Source: JAPOXR01 sp965221815 (GTDB lineage: Bacteria; Pseudomonadota; Alphaproteobacteria; Rhodobacterales; Rhodobacteraceae). From it: a stretch of DNA of 64,000 nt. The first letter of the stretch is position 1; every line of letters begins with the position of its first letter. This document shows positions 27,723 to 36,654 of this stretch, in pieces. Where the stretch lies: NCBI GenBank assembly GCA_965221815.1, contig OZ244915.1:1984001-2048000 (forward strand), in the 5' to 3' direction. The translations under genes were made by a program, and so were the position numbers. A model generated the notes under the pieces. The model worked only from the letters and a program-made list of their open reading frames with translations, had not been told where the DNA came from and did not search any database.

Positions 27723-28364
27723 TCAGTTCGCGCCAGCGGCTTCGCTGGTGCCCCCATCGCCTCCGGCACCATCCGTCCGTTCCTCGGCCTTATCGTTCGG
27801 TTGGGGTTCGTCCGGGAGATCCGGAGCTTCGGGACCCGCGTCGGGATCATCGGGTGGGTTGAAGAAATCCAGTGGCACATTCGCGTCCCGAATGGTCCCG
27901 GTTGTCGCCGCATATTCCGGCAATCCGGGAATGTAGCCCGCACGTTCCCAGGTCACGCCGTCCTTGGAAGTCTCCATGTCTATCAACTGTAGCTGAAAGA
28001 ACTCGGGGATCCTCTCGACCTTGTCATCCGTCAGGGTCTGCACGGTGATCCTCTTAGTCCGCTCACCGACGTTGAATTGAAGGGTTCCCTGCGACCCGAT
28101 GTAATCGCTCCCGGCCGTCGCGGACGCATCCTCGGTCTCGTACCGCCAGCGCACCGCGAACTTGAGCTTCTCGGGAACCCGGGCCGTGAAGACCGCCGGC
28201 TCCCCTTCGACGACCTGCACGTCGTTCAGGTGGAACCAATCCTGCGAGTTCATCGCCCAATGCTGGGCCTTCGCCTCCGGGACGCTCCCGAAGACCACCG
28301 AAACCGCCAAGGCCGCCAAAACGGTTCGTTCCACTCCAGGTAATGTTCGGCGTGTCGTCATCAT
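27723..28364 (-). CDS. Secreted protein with one Calx-beta domain
   Basis: 213 residues. Signal peptide ends near VPEAKA; AGGAGG lies about 6 nt before the ATGATG start. Residues ~43-145 fit a Calx-beta repeat: VVEGEPAVFTARV, ATAGSDYIGSQGTLQFNVGE, TKRITVQTLTDDKVE and a closing GTIRDA. The C-terminal ~50 residues are low-complexity, rich in Pro, Asp, Glu and Gly (PPDDPDAGPEAPDLPDEPQP). Calx-beta domains bind calcium in large surface proteins; a single free domain is unusual. Function unknown. Confidence 0.7.
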   Translation of the reverse strand: MMTTRRTLPGVERTVLAALAVSVVFGSVPEAKAQHWAMNSQDWFHLNDVQVVEGEPAVFTARVPEKLKFAVRWRYETEDASATAGSDYIGSQGTLQFNVGERTKRITVQTLTDDKVERIPEFFQLQLIDMETSKDGVTWERAGYIPGLPEYAATTGTIRDANVPLDFFNPPDDPDAGPEAPDLPDEPQPNDKAEERTDGAGGDGGTSEAAGAN

Positions 28365-28536
28365 GCATCCTCCTGCTTTCTGTCGTGCGATTTCTGTCCC
28401 GCACTACGGACCGTACGCACCGTAGCGCCGATGTGGCGCACAGGTCCGATACCAGATTATTATAAGAGCCGTAACTATTCAACTCTCCAAAAGCTGGTTT
28501 TTTTAGCGGATTATCATCATTCATGCAACAGACTGT

Positions 28537-28545
28537 CGTGCTGAG
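28537..28545 (+). repeat. 9 bp target duplication, left copy
   Basis: CGTGCTGAG directly precedes the left end of the ISKra4-family element; an identical copy follows its right end at 30281-30289. Confidence 0.85.
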
Positions 28546-30280
28546 GGGTGCGGCTCAGATTTGTGGCTCATGCTGCAGCGCGCCAGTGGAAGAAGTCGGC
28601 GACCCGGTTGTTCATCTGGCAGCACCGGATAGCCATGATTGCGTTGGCGCCGTCAACGGACCAGCGGCTGCCGCTTTTTTTGAGTCGATCGACTACAACG
28701 GTCCGGCAGCCGCCTTCGACGAGGCCGCTGCCGCAGGGGAGACCCTGCCGTGTATAGACATCGTAGCGCATGCGGTGCAGGTTGGGTCTGCAATAATTCA
28801 CGAACGCCCTGATCGCGGGTGAGCTCTTGGCCAGTGTGGCAAGCGCCGCGAGGACCCGGGCTGCCTCACCGGCCTTGATCCGGGCCTTGATCCGGTCGAA
28901 AGTGGTCTGACGACGCACGGGGTCTTCCAACGTCTCCTTCAGGGCCTCCTGAAGCCTTTCCAGGACATGGAACAGATCGAGCACGAAGGTCAGGTGCATG
29001 CCGGCGAAGACCGTGCGCATCGTCTTTTCGATCCAGGCGGCGCCATCGGACAGGATCACCGCCTCCGCGCTGTCCAGCACACCGCGCCGCTGCGCCTCCC
29101 GCCTCACGCGGGCGGCAAACTCGGACATCCCACCGGTGGTGGGAGCCCGGGCGCTGTCGATCACTGATGATTGGGTGATACTCCCGGCAACGGCCTTGAT
29201 CCGGCCCTTGGGGTCAGGCGCCACTTCACAGATGCGCAGCAGCTTGGCTTCGCGCGTCCGGGCTGTGCCATCCGCCTGTTTGCCGGCGCGCCCGGCAAGT
29301 TCGGCAGGCCGGATCGGCACGCCGGTCCCGTCAGCCGCCACCACCGGCCGGGTGGGAATCACCGCCGCCGGGGGGACATCCCTGCGCTCAAACGCGACCA
29401 CTTCCCTGCCCAGCGCGCGGGCCAGCCTGTCAAACCGGGACCGGCTGACCCGGGTCCCGCTCAGCTCTTCAAGGAGCGTCACGGCGCGGCGACTGCCGAC
29501 CTCCGCAGCGGCGGCCATGACCATCCGCTCGTAGCCCGGTGTTGTTGTCCGCCCCTCAAGACGCAACGCGGCGTCCAGCGGGAAGAGGCCGGTGCGACAG
29601 GCCGAACAGCGGTAATGCCGCCGCGCCACCGTCACCTTGCCCAGGCGGGTCATATAGGTCTTGGGACGTTTGTCTCCCCAGCGCGCCATACGGCCCCCGC
29701 AATGGGGGCAGTGCGGGGGATCAAGGGCGTCATCCCGGGCTTCAAGCAGCAGTCGCAATTGGGCCGCTGCCGCGACCAGCGCATCACCGCGCAGGGCGGT
29801 CTCGACGGCATCCAGATCAACCACTGTCGCGGCCAGTTCCTTCTCGAGCCGTGGCAGGAGATCAGGGGACCGCGCCGCGGACCCCTCATGCCCTGGCAAC
29901 TCCGTCGTCGCCAGGCGGCGGCAGATCACCGTTCCATCGAAAATCCGGTATTCGAGGAAACCGTCCCCATCCTGGCGGATCATCGGTCGGTTCAGCGCGG
30001 CCTCCGCGGCCGACAGACTCCGCAAATACGCGACCACCTCTGGATGCCTGAACTCCTGCTTTTTGTCCCGCTCTTTATCTTGAACTGCCATCTGCCTGTG
30101 TCTCCTGACTGCCCTGTCGCCAAACCCAACCGGAGCCGTGATGCCGACTCTCCGTGTTCCTGTGGGCGGAAATGGACATAGATCGATACAGAGACCGATA
30201 CAAACCCGCTCCGACGGGCGCTGTCCGGATGTCAGGAAAAAGATCAGTCAGAGCGTGTCCCACAAATCTGAGCCGCACCC
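28546..30280 (-). mobile_element. Complete ISKra4-family insertion sequence (IS-B), 1735 bp
   Basis: Perfect 21 bp terminal inverted repeats (28546-28566 and 30260-30280) beginning GGGTGCGGCTCAG, flanked by 9 bp direct repeats CGTGCTGAG. A single intact transposase fills it. Intact ends, duplication and frame suggest the youngest insertion in the island. It landed at the very tip of the IS-A copy that starts at 30289. Confidence 0.9.
28568..30091 (-). CDS. ISKra4-family transposase
   Basis: 507 residues, intact. A zinc-ribbon-like CPHCGG-x-CSAC region lies near 128-165, then ADGTGVPIR and ILSDGAAWIEKTM, LDLFHVLERL (DDE-type core), and the C-terminal family signature GLPCGSGLVEGGCRTVVVDR and LKKSGSRWSVDGANAIMAIR. 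GGAG lies 10 nt before the ATG. It is distinct in sequence from the IS-A transposases. Confidence 0.9.
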   Translation of the reverse strand: MAVQDKERDKKQEFRHPEVVAYLRSLSAAEAALNRPMIRQDGDGFLEYRIFDGTVICRRLATTELPGHEGSAARSPDLLPRLEKELAATVVDLDAVETALRGDALVAAAAQLRLLLEARDDALDPPHCPHCGGRMARWGDKRPKTYMTRLGKVTVARRHYRCSACRTGLFPLDAALRLEGRTTTPGYERMVMAAAAEVGSRRAVTLLEELSGTRVSRSRFDRLARALGREVVAFERRDVPPAAVIPTRPVVAADGTGVPIRPAELAGRAGKQADGTARTREAKLLRICEVAPDPKGRIKAVAGSITQSSVIDSARAPTTGGMSEFAARVRREAQRRGVLDSAEAVILSDGAAWIEKTMRTVFAGMHLTFVLDLFHVLERLQEALKETLEDPVRRQTTFDRIKARIKAGEAARVLAALATLAKSSPAIRAFVNYCRPNLHRMRYDVYTRQGLPCGSGLVEGGCRTVVVDRLKKSGSRWSVDGANAIMAIRCCQMNNRVADFFHWRAAA

Positions 30281-30289
30281 CGTGCTGAG
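30281..30289 (+). repeat. 9 bp target duplication, right copy
   Basis: CGTGCTGAG, identical to 28537-28545. Its final G is also the first base of the IS-A terminal repeat. Confidence 0.85.
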
Positions 30290-31304
30290 GGAGTGATTCC
30301 CCTATGGCTGGGTTTGGACCCTGCTTGATTCCTGATCGGTTTCATTTGGCGAATCAGGCGACTTTGGCGAGAGGCGTGCGATTGTCGTTGGCCGCGGCGG
30401 GACAGGCGCTGGCGTGGCGCCGTCTGTGGGTCAGTTGGGCCCAGACGTTGTCAAAGCGTCCTGATGTGAGCAGGGCCCGGAAAGTGAGAACACCCTGGCC
30501 ACCGGCACGACCCCATCTCTGGCCGCTGCGCTTGAGCCGGGTGTTGACGATCATTGTGTGTGCCGCCTCGACGGCACCGCTGCCGATGGGAGAGCCGGCA
30601 TCGCGGGCCGCTTGGTCACGCATCCGCTGACGGTTGCTACGGACAGACCCAATGGCGGTGGTGATCTCGCCAGCCCCTGGGCTTTTCCGCTTGAGATATC
30701 GCAATGCATCAATCACCTGGCCCACGCCCTGGGGATCGTCTGTCAGGATGGCCTTGTGTGTATCGAACCCCGCCGTGCTCTTGCCGCTCTCGGCCCCGTC
30801 AGCGGCATCGACCGCGGCCTTGAGAGACTTGGCAGGCCTGCCCGACATCGATGAGCCGGATATCCGGGGTCACACTCTCCAGACAAGTCCCGTTGTCCCG
30901 GGCCCCATCGGCGATGGCGACACTCTTCAACTCTCGACCCTGCGCCGCCGCCGGCTGTATTCCGTGCCACACCTCCTGGCTGATCGGGCATTTCAGACCG
31001 GTCCGGTCGGGTTCGGGACGCCGCGCAAAAGTGCGCTGTGTCAGCATCGCCCCTTTGCTGTCGAGTGGGGCCACAACGCCGCAGGCGGCCTCACGCCAGC
31101 CATGTTCATAAACCTGTCCATCCCGCTCTTCCGCAGGCATCCGCAGCATCGTGCCATCCAGCGAGACCAGCAGGGCCACCGCATCATCGTGTCGGCCCTC
31201 ATCGCCCCGCACCTCTGTGAGGAGATCGTCCGCCTGATCCTCAAACTCCGGCCCCATCTCTGCCGTCAGGCGGATCAGACTGCGCGTTGCGGGACCCGCA
31301 CCAC
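30289..31304 (-). mobile_element. IS-A copy 2, truncated
   Basis: Begins with GGGAGTGATTCCCC and carries the C-terminal and middle transposase parts on the minus strand. The N-terminal third and second terminal repeat are missing: at 31305 the sequence switches to the start of IS-A copy 3 in the opposite orientation. No target duplication links the two. Confidence 0.8.
30354..31257 (-). pseudogene. Broken ISKra4-like transposase (IS-A copy 2)
   Basis: Middle segment (31257 to 30799) with VSLDGTMLRMPAEE and WREAACGVVA, then RTFARRPEPDRTGLK; C-terminal segment (30848 to 30354) in another frame with GSGAVEAAHTMIV and RWGRAGGQGVL. At least one frameshift separates them near 30840, and the N-terminus is lost. 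Confidence 0.8.
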
Positions 31305-32740
31305 GGGAGTGGTTCTCGTATGGCGGACTTGTAAATTTTCAACCTGTTGAAAACGGGTGGTTTTTTGAATCCTGATGGCGGGCGTTTGGGTGATTTGGCG
31401 GAATTTTACCAGATAGGGGGAGGGGGAGTCGTTGGGTGTGTCTGCCGGATCAGGTCGCGTGTTCCAGGACGAAAACTCTCCATGATGGAGACGTATGAGA
31501 CGGAACACTCGGATGGCCAATCGACACTCTGAAAATGCTTTTGCCAAGATTGATACGGACATAGCGCAGGCATGGCAGCGGGTCGCTGACACCCTGCAGG
31601 CCGCGGCGACGCAATTGCCGGACACGGACCTCAAAGATGACTTGGCCCACCTGTTTCGGGAGGATCCGCATCAGGCCGAGCTCGATCTGCGTGATGCGGT
31701 CGGGGGGATGCCGCGGATCTCTGGCAGCGGATCTGTGGGGCGGGCCCCGCGACCAGCAGTTTGATCCGGCTGACGGCCGAGGTGGGGCCGGAGTTTGAGG
31801 ATCAGGCCGATGACCGACTGGAAGAGATGCGGGGTGATGAGAGCCGGCATGATGAAGCCGTCGCCCTGCGGGTCTCACTGGATGGAACGATGCTGCGGAT
31901 GCATGAAGACGCGTGGAATGGACAGGTCACGGACCCGGGCTGGCGTGAGGCCGCCTGCGGCGTTGTGGCCCAACGGGGCAGCGAGGGGACGATGCTGACA
32001 CAGCGCACTTTTGCGCGTCTTCCGGAATCGGGCCAGACCTGTCTGAAACGCCAGATCAGCCAGGAGGTGTGGCACTGGGTGCAGCAGGCGGGCGCGCAGA
32101 ACAGAGAATTGAAGAGTGTCGCTATCGCCGCTGGGGCCCGGGACAACGGGACCTGTCTGGAGAGTTTGACCCCGGATATCCGGCTCATCGATGTCGGGCA
32201 GGCCGGCCCCTCTCTCAAGGCCGCGGCCGATGCCGCTGATGGGGCCGAGAGTGCCAAGGGCACGGCGGGGTTCGAGACACACAAGGCCATCCTGACAGAC
32301 GATCCCCAAGGCGTGGGCCCGGTGATTGATGCATTGCGATCTCTCCAGCGGAAAAGCCCCGGGGCTGGCGAGATCATCACCGCCATTGTGTCTGTCCGCA
32401 GTCACCGCCAGCGGATGCGTGATCGGGAGGCCCGCGATGCCGGCTCTCCCATCGGCAGCGGCGCTGTCGAGGCGGCGAACACAATGATCGTCAACACCCG
32501 GCTCAAGCGCAGCGGCCAGAGATGGGGCCGTGCCGGTGGCTAGGGTGGTCTCACTGTCCGGGCCCGGCTCACATCGGGACGCTTTGACAACGTGTGGGCC
32601 CAACGGACCCACAAACGGCAACACGCCCACCTCTCGGCCAACGACAATCGCACACCCCTCGCCAGGGCCGCCTGATTCGCCAGATGAAACCGATCAGGAA
32701 TCAATTAGGGTCCAAACCCAGCCAGAGGGGAATCACTCCC
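31305..32740 (+). mobile_element. IS-A copy 3, both ends present, 1436 bp
   Basis: Left end GGGAGTGGTTCTCGTATGG, right end the inverse of GGGAGTGATTCCCCTCTGG; the two ends match at most positions, defining the IS-A terminal repeats. The transposase inside is broken. Head-to-head with copy 2, so 30289-32740 is a large inverted repeat with arms of about 1 kb. No flanking direct repeat was seen. Confidence 0.85.
31495..32675 (+). pseudogene. Broken ISKra4-like transposase (IS-A copy 3)
   Basis: N-terminal frame from ATG 31495 (MRRNTRMANRHSE). Compared with copy 1, a stretch corresponding to TTGGMTPAAAGLSAAI and a few more residues is deleted near 31708, shifting the frame; the main body continues from about 31713 in the second frame. 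A CAG to TAG change at 32541-32543 then truncates it just after RWGRAGG, and the homologous tail (to ANDNRTPLARAA) reads on to 32675. Confidence 0.85.
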
Positions 32741-33120
32741 TTTGTCTATATTCTCGGTGGACAAGACATCAATCATATGATTCACTCAGGTCTCACTGAC
32801 GCAACTGAAGCTACGTGACGCATTGTGGTCTGGGGCTTGTGAACGGTCTGACTGCATCACCCACACGCGACACAATTGAACGGTGCCTACAGGCACCGGA
32901 TAACCGACGAACAAATGGTGTGCCGTCCAAGACGAAGGCCCTGATACAGAACCCTGTCATGGCCTCACTGGCCTTGTCCTGACAGAAGCCGCGTCGTCTA
33001 TGCGGCGTGACAACAATGTTGTCTGCCAGGACCTATCGAAATGATCGTGTCAACGCATGCGATTGCAACTTGCAACAGGACCTCATGTGTTGCCCGTGGC
33101 AGAGCATGTCTGCTGCAACT
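32741..33120. other. Right edge of island, non-coding
   Basis: 380 bp between IS-A copy 3 and the ureF stop. It contains a perfect hairpin CGGTGCCT-AC-AGGCACCG at 32881-32898 without a T-run. No gene seen. Confidence 0.5.
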
Positions 33121-33834
33121 TCACGATCGAAAGAGTCGTGAATATTGTGTCTCATGTTGGATGGAATCAATTTCAATAAGCGGTGCAGCCGAACCCACAT
33201 CTTCGAGGGGGACATCCTGGACTTGCCGGGCAGCCTGCGTGACTGTTGACGATAGAGATGCGAGAGCCTGCAATCCTTGCGTCTGGCCCAGTGGTATCAA
33301 TCGCACGCCGGCAGAAACCAGGCCCGCCACCAGCGCATGATACCAACAGATCAGGCTCAATTTCAGGGGAAGCGCATGCGCGGCACAAACAGCAGCCACT
33401 GCGACGCAATATGTCGGCGCATCAAGCTTCATGCGCGTCAGAAAATCCGTCGGCCAGACTGTTTGACACGCACTGAGAAAAGCACCGCCCTGGGCCAGCG
33501 ACTCGAGACCCAGTTCCGCGCTGGACAGCAATGACGCCGAGAGCTCGGCGATGTGCACGAGGCGGTCTTCATCCGCCTCTGTCACCGCATGGTGGATTTC
33601 ACAAAAGATGATACCATCGGTGCGACCGGTACCCAACAAAAGCACAGTTTCTGTCCATTCGCAAAGATCCTTGAGCCCGGTGACCGCCCCCTTGGCCACC
33701 GCGGTTTCCAAACCATGGGAATAGGCAAAGGACCCCACCGGAAAAGACGGTGAGAACCAGGTCAGAAACAGGTTGAGCTGATCACATGTCAGCGTCCTGC
33801 TGCTGTCACTCTCCATGTCCATGACCCGCCGCAT
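33121..33834 (-). CDS. ureF: Urease accessory protein UreF
   Basis: About 237 residues from MRRVMDMESD; ATGs at 33822 and 33816 are alternatives. Family blocks: FSPSFPVGSFAYSHGLE near the N-terminus, and the invariant C-terminal HETQYSRLFRS, which shows the gene is complete. It overlaps ureE by about 29 bp. Immediately downstream, where ureG would be expected, the mobile island begins. Confidence 0.9.
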   Translation of the reverse strand: MRRVMDMESDSSRTLTCDQLNLFLTWFSPSFPVGSFAYSHGLETAVAKGAVTGLKDLCEWTETVLLLGTGRTDGIIFCEIHHAVTEADEDRLVHIAELSASLLSSAELGLESLAQGGAFLSACQTVWPTDFLTRMKLDAPTYCVAVAAVCAAHALPLKLSLICWYHALVAGLVSAGVRLIPLGQTQGLQALASLSSTVTQAARQVQDVPLEDVGSAAPLIEIDSIQHETQYSRLFRS

Positions 33835-34261
33835 GGTAGGCACCTTTCTCGGGATTGAAGGCTGCGCGCACCGGTATCGGCGAACAACCCAGACCTCGCA
33901 ACAACGATTCCATGACATGGTCGTAGCGAATCCGCAGCCGGCCGGCCGAGAGATCCGTTGGACAATGGTGGTTCCCCAAATGCCAGGCGATACGCACGAG
34001 ACTGAATGAATCAGCTGACGAGATTTCCAGAAGATCCTCGGGCGCGGCGTGGACATGAATCCAACCACCATCCTTCAGTTTCAGCCCGTCACCTTCAGCA
34101 AGGACGGATGCTTCGGGCAAATCCAGCAGCACGCGTCCGAATGAGCCGCAATCAAGGCTGATCCGCCGACGGTAGCGCGCGTCATAATCAAGCGTGACGG
34201 CAGCAGCAGCCTGAGAAGACGGCCAGTGACCGCGCTTTGCAACGGCAACGGCGCGATGCAT
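33806..34261 (-). CDS. ureE: Urease accessory protein UreE (nickel chaperone)
   Basis: 151 residues. Contains the UreE core LAEGDGLKLKDGGWIHVHAAPE and RIAWHLGNHHCPTDL, and a short His-containing tail HAAGHGHGE rather than a long poly-His stretch. ATG 34261 overlaps the ureC stop (TGATG). It hands nickel to UreG. Confidence 0.88.
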   Translation of the reverse strand: MHRAVAVAKRGHWPSSQAAAAVTLDYDARYRRRISLDCGSFGRVLLDLPEASVLAEGDGLKLKDGGWIHVHAAPEDLLEISSADSFSLVRIAWHLGNHHCPTDLSAGRLRIRYDHVMESLLRGLGCSPIPVRAAFNPEKGAYHAAGHGHGE

Positions 34262-35973
34262 CAATACAGAAAATATCTCTGTGCCAAGGGAAGAACGTCT
34301 GCTGGAGCGCAGGTGAGCAACGTGCCGTCGGCACGAACCTCGTAGGTTTCCGGATCAACGTCAATCTTGGGCACAGTCGCATTGTGGATCATGGCGGACT
34401 TGCCGATACCCGCACGGGTATTGACTACCGGGACCAACTCTCGCGTCAGGCCGAGCGTTTCATCGACACCAAGGTCAATGGCGGCCTGGCTGACAAAACT
34501 GACTGCCGCGCGTGAACGCGCTTTTCCCAAAGCACCAAACATCGGGCGGTAATGAACCGGCTGAGGCGTGGGAATGGAAGCGTTTGGATCCCCCATGGGT
34601 GCCGCGGCAATCATTCCGAATTTCAGGACCAGATGCGGCTTGACACCAAAAAAGGCTGGATCCCAGACCACAAGATCGGCCAGTTTCCCGGCCTCAACAG
34701 ATCCCACATGCTGACTGATACCGTGCGCAATGGCCGGATTGATGCAGTACTTGGCCACATAGCGCCGTGCCCGAAAATTGTCGTTGTCACCTGTTTCCTC
34801 CGGCAGTGTCCCGCGCTGCCGTTTCATCTTGTCCGCCGTCTGCCAGGTGCGGATGATCACCTCGCCCGCCCTGCCCATGGCCTGACTGTCGGACGCCATC
34901 ACCGACATGGCCCCCATATCATGCAGAATGTCCTCGGCGGCAATTGTCTCCTTACGGATACGACTATCGGCAAACGCCAGATCTTCCGGAATTTTCGGGT
35001 CGAGATGGTGGCAGACCATCAGCATGTCAAGATGCTCAGCCAGCGTATTCACCGTAAAGGGACGCGTCGGGTTGGTTGATGATGGAATGACATTATGCTC
35101 CCCACAAAGCCGAATAATGTCCGGTGCATGACCACCACCTGCGCCCTCCGTATGAAATGCATGGATGGTCCGGCCGCCAATTGCTTCGGTCGTCGCCTCG
35201 ACAAACCCCGATTCATTCAGCGTGTCTGTATGAATGAGAACCTGGATATCCATATCATCCGCCACCCGCAGACAGGTATCGATTGCCGACGGTGTCGTCC
35301 CCCAATCCTCATGCAGCTTGAGGGCACAGGCTCCAGCCGCAACCTGTTCGACCAACGGCTTGACCCGGGATGCATTGCCCTTGCCAAAAAAGCCCAGATT
35401 AACGGGAAAAGCTTCCGCAGCCTCGAGCATCCGGCTGATATGCCAGGCACCGGGAGTGCAGGTGGTTGCATTGGTTCCCGCCGCAGGACCGGTGCCACCA
35501 CCCATCATCGTGGTGATACCGCTATGGAGCGCATCTTCTGCCTGTTGCGGACAAATGAAGTGGATATGGACATCAAGCCCGCCGGGGGTCACAATCTTGC
35601 CCTCTCCAGCAATGATTTCTGTCCCTGGTCCGATCACGATGTCAATGCCAGGCTGAATATCGGGATTTCCGGCCTTGCCGATCGCCGCAATACGCCCATC
35701 GCGAATTCCGATATCGGCTTTGACAATACCCCAATGGTCAAGAATCACGGCATTGGTAATGACTGTATCTGCTGATCCTTCCGAACGGGCCCTCTGGGAC
35801 TGACCCATCCCGTCCCGGATAACCTTGCCGCCACCGAACTTGACCTCTTCCCCGTAGATTGTGTGGTCACTTTCCACCGCGATAAAGAGCTCGGTATCGG
35901 CCAGGCGCAATTTGTCGCCTGTCGTCGGGCCAAATATCCCGGCATATTCGCTTCTTGGAACCTGTTGGGACAT
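34261..35973 (-). CDS. ureC: Urease alpha (catalytic) subunit
   Basis: 570 residues, the normal length. Nickel-site motifs: GGLDVHIHFICPQQ (HxH), ALKLHEDWGTT (carbamylated Lys and His), FHTEGAGGGHAPDI and the flap MVCHHLDPKIPED. Hydrolyses urea to ammonia and carbamate. Intact frame; 4 bp from ureB. Confidence 0.95.
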   Translation of the reverse strand: MSQQVPRSEYAGIFGPTTGDKLRLADTELFIAVESDHTIYGEEVKFGGGKVIRDGMGQSQRARSEGSADTVITNAVILDHWGIVKADIGIRDGRIAAIGKAGNPDIQPGIDIVIGPGTEIIAGEGKIVTPGGLDVHIHFICPQQAEDALHSGITTMMGGGTGPAAGTNATTCTPGAWHISRMLEAAEAFPVNLGFFGKGNASRVKPLVEQVAAGACALKLHEDWGTTPSAIDTCLRVADDMDIQVLIHTDTLNESGFVEATTEAIGGRTIHAFHTEGAGGGHAPDIIRLCGEHNVIPSSTNPTRPFTVNTLAEHLDMLMVCHHLDPKIPEDLAFADSRIRKETIAAEDILHDMGAMSVMASDSQAMGRAGEVIIRTWQTADKMKRQRGTLPEETGDNDNFRARRYVAKYCINPAIAHGISQHVGSVEAGKLADLVVWDPAFFGVKPHLVLKFGMIAAAPMGDPNASIPTPQPVHYRPMFGALGKARSRAAVSFVSQAAIDLGVDETLGLTRELVPVVNTRAGIGKSAMIHNATVPKIDVDPETYEVRADGTLLTCAPADVLPLAQRYFLY

Positions 35974-35976
35974 GTT

Positions 35977-36288
35977 TCAGACGTCCAGTGGGCCGTTGAT
36001 ACGTGCCTGAAACCCGCAGACCGTTCTCGTTCCGGCATAAGCGACGAGTTCAACCGTTCTTGTCTGGCCCGGCTCAAAGCGAATAGCTGACCCTGCGGTG
36101 ACATTGAGGCGAAATCCGCGCGATGCCTCACGATCAAATTCGAGCGCGCTGTTGGTTTCAAAAAAGTGATAGTGCGAACCGACCTGTATGGGACGGTCTC
36201 CACGATTCACGACCTTGACCGAGATCGTCTGACGATCTTTATTGATCGTCAATGTCCCGGGGACTGTGATGACTTCACCTGGAATCAT
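35977..36288 (-). CDS. ureB: Urease beta subunit
   Basis: 103 residues, start MIPGEVITVPGTLTIN. Contains the family core VGSHYHFFETNSALEFDR and RFEPGQTRTVELV. Structural subunit of the urease trimer, separate from UreA as in most alphaproteobacteria. Confidence 0.95.
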   Translation of the reverse strand: MIPGEVITVPGTLTINKDRQTISVKVVNRGDRPIQVGSHYHFFETNSALEFDREASRGFRLNVTAGSAIRFEPGQTRTVELVAYAGTRTVCGFQARINGPLDV

Positions 36289-36297
36289 CGTAAATCC

Positions 36298-36600
36298 TCA
36301 GCGTATCGGAAGATGAACGGTCACCAACTTGGTGCCGTCCGGAAAAGTGGCTTCAACCTGAACATCGTGCAACATCTCCGGAATCCCCTCCATGACCTGT
36401 TCGCGATTGAGGACATTGGCACCCTCGACCATCAACTCGGCGACAGCCTTACCATCGCGTGCTCCCTCAACCACAAAGTCACTGATCAGTGCCACAGCCT
36501 CAGGATAATTCAGCCTAACTCCACGCTCCAAACGTCGCCGGGCCACCATGGCTGCAATTGAAATCAAGAGTTTGTCTTTTTCCCGCGGAGTCAACTGCAT
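36298..36600 (-). CDS. ureA: Urease gamma subunit
   Basis: 100 residues, start MQLTPREKDKLLIS, with RRLERGVRLNYPEAVALI and PEMLHDVQVEATFPDGTKLV. Complete. Nine bases upstream of ureB. Confidence 0.95.
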   Translation of the reverse strand: MQLTPREKDKLLISIAAMVARRRLERGVRLNYPEAVALISDFVVEGARDGKAVAELMVEGANVLNREQVMEGIPEMLHDVQVEATFPDGTKLVTVHLPIR

Positions 36601-36654
36601 TTTCGTCCCTCACGAGCGTGCCAAATGTCGTTCGTTCATGTCGATTTGATGCAG

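Noticed and set aside
29171..30181. 336-codon plus-strand open frame
   Set aside because: It is antisense to the intact ISKra4-family transposase and has no recognisable protein features; GC-rich sequence leaves long antisense frames open.
31305..32740. Target duplication around IS-A copy 3
   Set aside because: Flanks read CACCAC on the left and TTTGTC on the right; no direct repeat, so a simple insertion cannot be shown.
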